A program made the position numbers and the translations under genes. Below are positions 14,070-17,833 of a stretch of 17,833 nt of DNA, one piece after another (within the stretch, counting starts at the first letter, position 1; each line of letters begins with the position of its first letter). The notes beneath the pieces were generated by a model, which was not told the DNA's origin, did no database searches, and saw only the letters and a program-made list of their open reading frames with translations. Origin of the DNA: CADCTB01 sp964479465 (GTDB lineage: Bacteria; Actinomycetota; Acidimicrobiia; Acidimicrobiales; AC-14); NCBI GenBank assembly GCA_964479465.1, contig CAYZMG010000084.1:1-17833 (forward strand), given 5' to 3'.

Positions 14070-14278
14070 AGGATGCCCGGCGTGCAGGGGCGTTGCGCAC
14101 CGCTGAATCCGATAGCACGCTCGGTGTGCTTCCGTGTGCGAAGTCCTTGGTTCATTTGAAACAGCGCTGCGAAGAGTATTCAAGGATAGACGGACGCCGT
14201 ATAGTCATCGAACCGGCGGCCATGATCCCGCTATTCAGCTAATCCCACGGATTTCTCCTATTTACGGACCCCTCGCCG

Positions 14279-14297
14279 AGTCCACAAAAAGTCCACA
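14279..14297 (+). promoter_or_regulatory. Paired 8-bp direct repeats, possible integrase arm sites
   Basis: AGTCCACA occurs at 14279-14286 and 14290-14297, eleven bases apart, about one helical turn. Tandem short repeats of this kind near an integrase gene and a tRNA-derived core are typical of arm-type binding sites for the N-terminal domain of tyrosine integrases. They lie 108 bases left of the tRNA-like core. Confidence 0.4.
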
Positions 14298-14329
14298 TCC
14301 TGGCGCCGAAAAGGGTGTTGGAGGGAGCA

Positions 14330-14450
14330 GCAGCGCGTAGCTGAGAACGCTCTGACCAGGACTTTTAGGGCTCCGCCGCAGGTCGCAAGACCCTCCTGGG
14401 TTAACTACGGATCAGAAGGTTGGGGGTTCGAATCCCTCCCAGCGCGCTGC
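14330..14450 (+). tRNA. Broken tRNA-Arg(ACG)-like sequence, probable att core
   Basis: The 3' part is plainly tRNA-Arg(ACG): anticodon loop CTACGGA (14405-14411), stem arm TCAGA (14412-14416), variable AGGTT, and T arm GGGGG-TTCGAAT-CCCTC (14422-14438). The 5' part is degenerate. GCAGCGCG (14330-14337) is fully complementary to CGCGCTGC (14443-14450), but four extra bases separate it from the T stem. A shortened D arm begins TAGCT, and TCTGA (14351-14355) matches the anticodon stem. About 49 bases (14356-14404) interrupt the anticodon loop and fold on their own: CCAGGA/TCCTGG (14356-14361 with 14394-14399) and GGTC-GCAA-GACC (14381-14392). A functional tRNA is unlikely. The 3' half next to an integrase is the usual attachment-site form. 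No CCA is encoded. Confidence 0.55.
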
Positions 14451-14501
14451 AAAGGTCCAGGTCAGAGCGGCTGTACGCCGTAAGGCTTGACCCTCCGAAG
14501 G

Positions 14502-14531
14502 CTCCGTGAGAACCAAACGGTTCTCACGGAG
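14502..14531 (+). promoter_or_regulatory. Perfect 13-bp hairpin covering the integrase ribosome binding site
   Basis: CTCCGTGAGAACC (14502-14514) pairs exactly with 14519-14531 around the loop AAAC. The right arm contains GGAG of the GGAGGTG ribosome binding site (14528-14534), eight bases before the integrase ATG. In RNA the stem would hide the site and limit integrase translation. It could alternatively terminate transcription entering from the left. Confidence 0.65.
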
Positions 14532-14542
14532 GTGCGGCGGCT

Positions 14543-15697
14543 ATGCCTGCGAAGCCCCAGGGCGTCTACGAAGACGGAAGGGGTCGGTGGTACTTCAAGG
14601 TCACGCTGGGCCGTGACCCGTTGACCGGCAAGCGCGTCCAGATCACCCAGCGTGGTTTTCGCACGGCCGCCGAAGCGGGCCGGGCACGGCGGGACGCACT
14701 CGCCAAGATCGACACCGGGCAGGTCCGGCCGAGCAGCAACCTGCTCACGGTCAACGAGCTGCTCGACCTGTATCTGGACGGCATCGACGCCGACGGCCGG
14801 CTGTCGGCCAAGACGTGCTTCGACTACCGGCACTACGCCGACAAGTACGTGCGGCCGTTCCTCGGGAACCGGAAGGTGCGCGACGTCACGCCCGACGTTG
14901 TCCTCGCCTGGCAGCGCAAGGTGCTGAAGGCCGGCGGCGTCAAGCACGGCCAGCCACTGGCGCCTAACACCGTTCGGTTGGCCCGCTCTCCGTTGTCCGG
15001 CGCCATGAAGCTGGCGGTGTCTATGGGTCTTATCGCTGTCAGCCCGACAGTCGCCGTTCCTCGGCCCCGACCAGTTCGGTCGATCCCCCGCCACTGGTCG
15101 CCGGAGCAGGCCCGGGAGTTCCTAGCGCTGATGGAGGGCGATCGCCTGTATCCATTGTGGGCATTCCTGCTCAGCTCTGGCCTTCGCATCGGTGAGATGG
15201 TGTGGCTGCGATGGTCGAACGTGGACCTCGCTCGCCGGCGGGTGCACGTCGTCGAGTTCGCCTCGACGCTCGGGTACAAGCTGGCCGCGTCGACGGGGAA
15301 GAGCCGCGAGGCTGTCCGCAGCATCGAACTCGACGACGGCCTGGTGCGCGTCCTTCGAGCGCAGCGCAAGACCCAGGCGGCGGAGCGCCTCGCTGCGCCG
15401 GCGTACCTCGACAGCGACTACGTCTTCACTCGTCCGGCCGGCGGCTCGTACCACCCGGCCAACCTGTCGAAGCTCCTGGGCCGGCTGACCGAGGAGGCGG
15501 GCCTGCCCCGGCTGACCGCCCACGGCCTTCGCCACACGACCGCCACGCTCATGCTCGCCAACGGCGTCCCACCCAAGGTGGCCGCCGAGCGACTCGGTCA
15601 CGCCGATCCCACGCTGTTCACCAACCTTTACAGCCACGTGACGCCGACCATGCAGCGCGAGGCGGCCGACAAGATCGGCGCTGCGTTGTTCGACTGA
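14543..15697 (+). CDS. int: Tyrosine recombinase / integrase
   Basis: A complete 384-residue phage-type integrase. Residues 6-60 form the arm-binding AP2-like domain (GVYEDGRGRWYFKVTLG...). Residues 67-135 are the helical core-binding domain (LTVNELLDLYLDG onwards). The catalytic domain carries R215 in SGLRIGEM, a likely K253 in STGKSRE, H327-x-x-R330 in TAHGLRH, H353 in LGHADP and the nucleophile Y363 in NLYSHV. All the residues needed for strand exchange are therefore present. It starts at ATG 14543 with GGAGGTG upstream, partly locked in a perfect hairpin. The tRNA-Arg-like att core is about 100 bases upstream, so integration at a tRNA-Arg gene is inferred. A 133-aa gene starts nine bases after its stop. 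Only an excisionase-like fragment is seen nearby (16422-16472, minus), so excision may need a factor from elsewhere. Confidence 0.95.
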   Translation: MPAKPQGVYEDGRGRWYFKVTLGRDPLTGKRVQITQRGFRTAAEAGRARRDALAKIDTGQVRPSSNLLTVNELLDLYLDGIDADGRLSAKTCFDYRHYADKYVRPFLGNRKVRDVTPDVVLAWQRKVLKAGGVKHGQPLAPNTVRLARSPLSGAMKLAVSMGLIAVSPTVAVPRPRPVRSIPRHWSPEQAREFLALMEGDRLYPLWAFLLSSGLRIGEMVWLRWSNVDLARRRVHVVEFASTLGYKLAASTGKSREAVRSIELDDGLVRVLRAQRKTQAAERLAAPAYLDSDYVFTRPAGGSYHPANLSKLLGRLTEEAGLPRLTAHGLRHTTATLMLANGVPPKVAAERLGHADPTLFTNLYSHVTPTMQREAADKIGAALFD

Positions 15698-15706
15698 CCG
15701 GCCGGC

Positions 15707-16108
15707 GTGCGCCAGCCGCCCGAGGACGTGCTTCGTCCCGATCCGCCGCCCGATGACCTGCTGCTCGTGGTCCGAGGAGGGGTTCGGACGCTGAGCGACG
15801 CCCACCTGGCGAACCAAGTGGCCGACTGCTGGGAGCGGTGGCAGTTCTTCGGAGTGTCGGTGTTCGGCGCGCCGGAGGACGACCTGGTGGCTGTCAGCGC
15901 CGCGGTCCGGGCCATTCGCATCCGGCCGGTCGTCCGTGTCACCCGATGCGCCGTGCTTCGTGCTGCTGGGTTCGACGTCCTCCCTACGTTCGCCAACCCG
16001 TGGCACTTCTCGGTTGTCCTGCCGGATGCGACGCCGGCGTCGTTCGTCGCCCTCCGCAGCTGCTTCGGCGATCCGGTGTCGAACCCCGGCCACCAACCCG
16101 AGGACTGA
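15707..16108 (+). CDS. 133-aa protein of unknown function
   Basis: GTG start at 15707, nine bases after the integrase stop; TGA at 16106-16108. There is no clear ribosome binding site, so translation may depend on the integrase gene. The product opens with a Pro/Asp-rich stretch (DVLRPDPPPDDLLLVVRGG), then has alternating helices and strands. It includes VADCWERWQFFGVSVFG (about 39-55) and a later FANPWHFSVVLP segment. This size and pattern belong to a group of uncharacterised actinobacterial proteins I have seen paired with a short downstream partner; no activity is known to me. It is followed twelve bases later by the 92-aa gene, suggesting a two-gene unit. A toxin-antitoxin or regulatory pair is only a guess. 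Confidence 0.65.
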   Translation: MRQPPEDVLRPDPPPDDLLLVVRGGVRTLSDAHLANQVADCWERWQFFGVSVFGAPEDDLVAVSAAVRAIRIRPVVRVTRCAVLRAAGFDVLPTFANPWHFSVVLPDATPASFVALRSCFGDPVSNPGHQPED

Positions 16109-16120
16109 TTCGCTCGTACC

Positions 16121-16399
16121 ATGGGTGACGTGAAGCAGGAGCCGACGGTCGAGCTCTGGGTCGACGACCACAATGAGTACGAGCCCGGAATCGTCACGGG
16201 GCATCTGCGTCACGCCCGCGTGCCACTCGACCCTCGACCCGGCGACTACCTCGTCGTCGGTGATGACGAGGTTGCCCCTGCCCTCGCCCACGTCGTCAGT
16301 CGCGACGCCGATGGGACGATCCGGCTGAGGATCCTGCCGGGTCCCGTCGCGAGCCACCAGGAGTACCGGACGCGCCGCCTGCCGACGCTCGCCTCGTAG
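16121..16399 (+). CDS. 92-aa protein of unknown function
   Basis: ATG at 16121, TAG at 16397-16399. The product is acidic and strand-rich, with Gly/Asp turns (PGDYLVVGDDEVAPALAHVV, about 39-58), suggesting a small beta-barrel. It has no catalytic motif, no membrane segment and no signal peptide. It follows the 133-aa gene at twelve bases with no ribosome binding site better than the local average, so the two are probably co-expressed from the integrase transcript. Conserved small partner genes of this kind are common beside uncharacterised actinobacterial proteins; I cannot name the family. Confidence 0.6.
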   Translation: MGDVKQEPTVELWVDDHNEYEPGIVTGHLRHARVPLDPRPGDYLVVGDDEVAPALAHVVSRDADGTIRLRILPGPVASHQEYRTRRLPTLAS

Positions 16400-16421
16400 C
16401 GGCGCCGGCTCGTCCCTCCAC

Positions 16422-16472
16422 CTTTCGCCGGTCTAGCCAGGCGTCGAGCTCGACGTCCGCGAACCGAATGCG
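16422..16472 (-). pseudogene. Excisionase-like C-terminal wing, fragment
   Basis: The minus strand encodes RIRFADVELDAWLDRRK, the pattern that ends the winged helix-turn-helix of phage excisionases and MerR-like HTH_17 proteins (IRF..-D-DAWL). The preceding helix-turn-helix is not found in any minus-strand frame just upstream, where NUDIX-like sequence runs on the other strand. It therefore appears cut off at about 16475. Its position and opposite orientation to the integrase fit the remains of an xis gene. The stretch is short, so chance cannot be excluded. Confidence 0.35.
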
Positions 16473-16749
16473 CGCGACAGATCGGAGCGAGGCCACCGAA
16501 CCGGTTAGTTGTCGCGTTCTGCTGCAGATCACGCCAGTAGTAGAGGCAGCAGACCTTGTGCACGATTTCCACCTCTGCCTAGACGCGCCGCCAGCTGAGG
16601 TGTGGGAGTGGGACGAGAAGTCGGGCGGAGACATCGTCGAGCACCGCTTCGCCTTCCGATGGGTCTCCCTCGATGATGCCGGCGCCCTGCTCTGGCCCGT
16701 CCAGGCGATGTGGGTCAACACCCTCCGGCTCTCGCTGCAGAACCGCTGA
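16468..16749 (+). pseudogene. NUDIX hydrolase, C-terminal fragment
   Basis: From about 16505 to TGA at 16747-16749 the plus strand encodes a section like the last third of NUDIX hydrolases: hydrophobic strand RVLLQITPVVEA, DFHLCLDAPPAEVWEW, then EHRFAFRWVSLDDAGALLWP. The NUDIX box itself (GX5EX7REUXEEXGU), which carries the catalytic metal ligands, is absent from this frame and from the other frames upstream. The first 12 or so codons after the ATG at 16468 look unrelated and overlap the excisionase-like piece. I read it as a host gene cut by insertion or deletion and therefore inactive. It converges on the acetyltransferase gene. Confidence 0.45.
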
Positions 16750-16903
16750 CTGAAGTGGCTCGTCCCCACGCGCGGGCTCGAAGACATGGTGCTCGAGGTG
16801 CCCCCGAACCGCGAGCGCCTCGGGCGGGAGAGAGTCGCACCGAACGCCGGCTCATTGACCACCATCATGACGGCCGAGGGTCGCCGTCCCTCGGGTCGTA
16901 TGG

Positions 16904-17815
16904 CTATGGGAGGCCTAGCGCGGCGTAGGTCGTCGCCCTCTCCACCAGCTCGAACCTGGCGGCGAAGTACGCCGAGGAGGAGGCGACGTAGCCCGCCTGC
17001 GGCTGCGTATTGATGTACACGTGTGTCCCCCCGCGTCCGCCGACGAGGTGCGCCACCTCGAGACACAGCGCAACGGCGAGGCCACGCCGGCGATGCTCCG
17101 GCGCGACGCCGAGCGGCTCGATCTCGCACACGCCCGTCGCAGGGTCGAACCACGCGATGCAGCAAGCGCCGAACCGTCGGCTGTTGTCATCGTCGGCGAC
17201 CGCCACGAGGTCGAGGGACCGGTCGTACAGCCACGCGCTGCGCACCGCCTCGTACGCCTTTGACGTGAACGAACTCTCGGCTTCAGGGTCGACCGTGCGT
17301 CCGTCGGTGTAGGGAATCGAAGAAGGCTTCCATGCGGCGCGGTGCACTTCGATCCGTGCAGCGGTCTCGTCTGGACGGACCGGACGGATCGCGTAGCCGT
17401 CGACGTGACGACGGGGGTCGTCACGCACGGCCGCAAGATTGAGGAGCATGCCGGACCATGGCTGCCGCCCGACCGGTTCAAGTCCGGCACGCAACACCGC
17501 ACGAGCCAACGCGTCCGCACCGTCCCACACGGTGATCGGCGCCTTGGCGCCGACCGCCAACCGCCATGCCACCAGAGCGTCGGCAACATCATCACGGTCT
17601 CGCTCGACGTGGGTGATCTCGTCGCCGCCGTGCCCCGCGAATCCGACGATCGGTCCGGATGTCCCTTCGTCGACCGCGACAACGACCGAGTCGCCGAGCG
17701 CCCGCCGCGACAGCCCCCACCCGAGCCCGCCGGGATGCCACCCAGAGGGCCAGACCCGGCTCGCGAGCTGCTGCATTCCGCAGACGTCATCCGGTTCCGC
17801 CGGCCGCACGATCAT
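16904..17815 (-). CDS. Tandem GNAT-family N-acetyltransferase
   Basis: A 303-residue protein with two GNAT-like halves. The N-terminal half (about 1-125) begins MIVRPAEPDD, the usual first strand, but its acetyl-CoA loop is degenerate. The C-terminal half (about 140-303) restarts with YAIRPVRPDE and has a clear motif A, IEPLGVAPEHRRRGLAVAL (232-250), in which R242-R-R-G-L-A forms the pyrophosphate-binding loop. Such double GNATs usually have one active site, and the substrate (an amine on a small molecule, antibiotic or protein) cannot be told from sequence. The ATG at 17815 is preceded by GTGAGG at a suitable distance. It runs convergent to the NUDIX fragment and looks like an ordinary chromosomal gene bordering the accessory region. 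Confidence 0.85.
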   Translation of the reverse strand: MIVRPAEPDDVCGMQQLASRVWPSGWHPGGLGWGLSRRALGDSVVVAVDEGTSGPIVGFAGHGGDEITHVERDRDDVADALVAWRLAVGAKAPITVWDGADALARAVLRAGLEPVGRQPWSGMLLNLAAVRDDPRRHVDGYAIRPVRPDETAARIEVHRAAWKPSSIPYTDGRTVDPEAESSFTSKAYEAVRSAWLYDRSLDLVAVADDDNSRRFGACCIAWFDPATGVCEIEPLGVAPEHRRRGLAVALCLEVAHLVGGRGGTHVYINTQPQAGYVASSSAYFAARFELVERATTYAALGLP

Positions 17816-17833
17816 CGACGCAGCCTCACACGG

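Larger units (their letters stand above)
13348..14329. other. Decayed stretch with repeat copy R and inverted repeats
   Basis: No intact gene can be supported across these 980 bases. A minus-strand frame at 13275-14183 is long but Arg/Pro-rich over much of its length. It contains a more protein-like section at about 13660-13860, whose continuation (13472-13690) is in another frame, giving a possible pseudogene. The stretch also holds the right copy of the diverged repeat, a 14-bp palindrome (13703-13716) and a hairpin (14050-14069). From about 14160 the GC content drops and the sequence becomes the left arm of the integration module. Confidence 0.5.

Noticed and set aside
13275..14183. Intact 302-codon minus-strand gene.
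   Set aside because: Most of it is Arg/Pro-rich low-complexity translation, it overlaps the end of the 143-aa gene antisense, and coherent sequence switches frame at about 13668.
14356..14404. Group I intron in a tRNA.
   Set aside because: At about 49 bases it is far too short for the catalytic core, and no exon-final U / intron-final G arrangement fits.
14330..14450. Functional tRNA-Arg gene.
   Set aside because: The D arm is short, four extra bases separate T and acceptor stems, and a 49-base insertion breaks the anticodon loop.
15122..16357. A 411-codon minus-strand frame across the integrase and following genes.
   Set aside because: It lies antisense to an intact integrase catalytic domain, and its own translation has no recognisable motif.
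14279..16399. Prophage.
   Set aside because: An integrase and att-like core are present, but there are no capsid, terminase, portal, tail or lysis genes. A small integrative element or remnant is the better description.

Overview
The window is high-GC DNA from what looks like an actinomycete-type bacterium. The clues are strong G/C third-position bias, short ATGA/TGATG overlaps within operons, a probable leaderless start, and a secreted-protein tail of Thr/Ser repeats of the kind common in Actinomycetota. Acidimicrobiia is a guess and not shown by the sequence. A run of 10 N at 12031-12040 marks an assembly gap.

Layout. (1) 1-206: C-terminal end of a Ser/Thr-rich surface or secreted protein. 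(2) 207-2471: sparse accessory DNA with one convincing gene (membrane-anchored 247-aa protein, 967-1710), a possible small remnant gene (710-862, minus) and several strong inverted repeats. (3) 2472-8321, minus strand: a compact three-gene operon, read TerB-domain protein, BrxD-like P-loop ATPase, Lhr-like DEAD/DEAH helicase. This is the composition and order of the known anti-phage system Shango (SngA, SngB, SngC). (4) 8322-8783: divergent control region. (5) 8784-13347, plus strand: a second translationally coupled three-gene operon, encoding a large PD-(D/E)XK nuclease with a Dna2/Cas4-type cysteine motif, an Upf1/Dna2-like SF1 helicase, and a 143-aa protein of unknown function. (6) 13348-14329: decayed DNA, part of which is a diverged direct repeat of DNA left of the operons. 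(7) 14279-15697: integration module with paired 8-bp repeats, a broken tRNA-Arg(ACG)-like sequence, a perfect hairpin over the integrase ribosome binding site, and a complete tyrosine recombinase. (8) 15707-17815: two small unknown genes, fragments of excisionase-like and NUDIX-like genes, and a complete tandem GNAT acetyltransferase.

How it may work together. The two divergent operons form a six-gene block that I read as a defence island. SngABC would supply a TerB scaffold or sensor, an ATPase switch and a 3'-5' type helicase. The opposite operon looks like a two-subunit equivalent of Dna2 (nuclease and helicase on separate chains) plus a small partner. I do not recognise the nuclease-helicase-small protein operon as a named system. 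It is the best candidate here for something undescribed, either as an accessory arm of Shango or as an independent system sharing the control region. The block lies between diverged direct repeats and next to an integrase, which fits horizontal movement.
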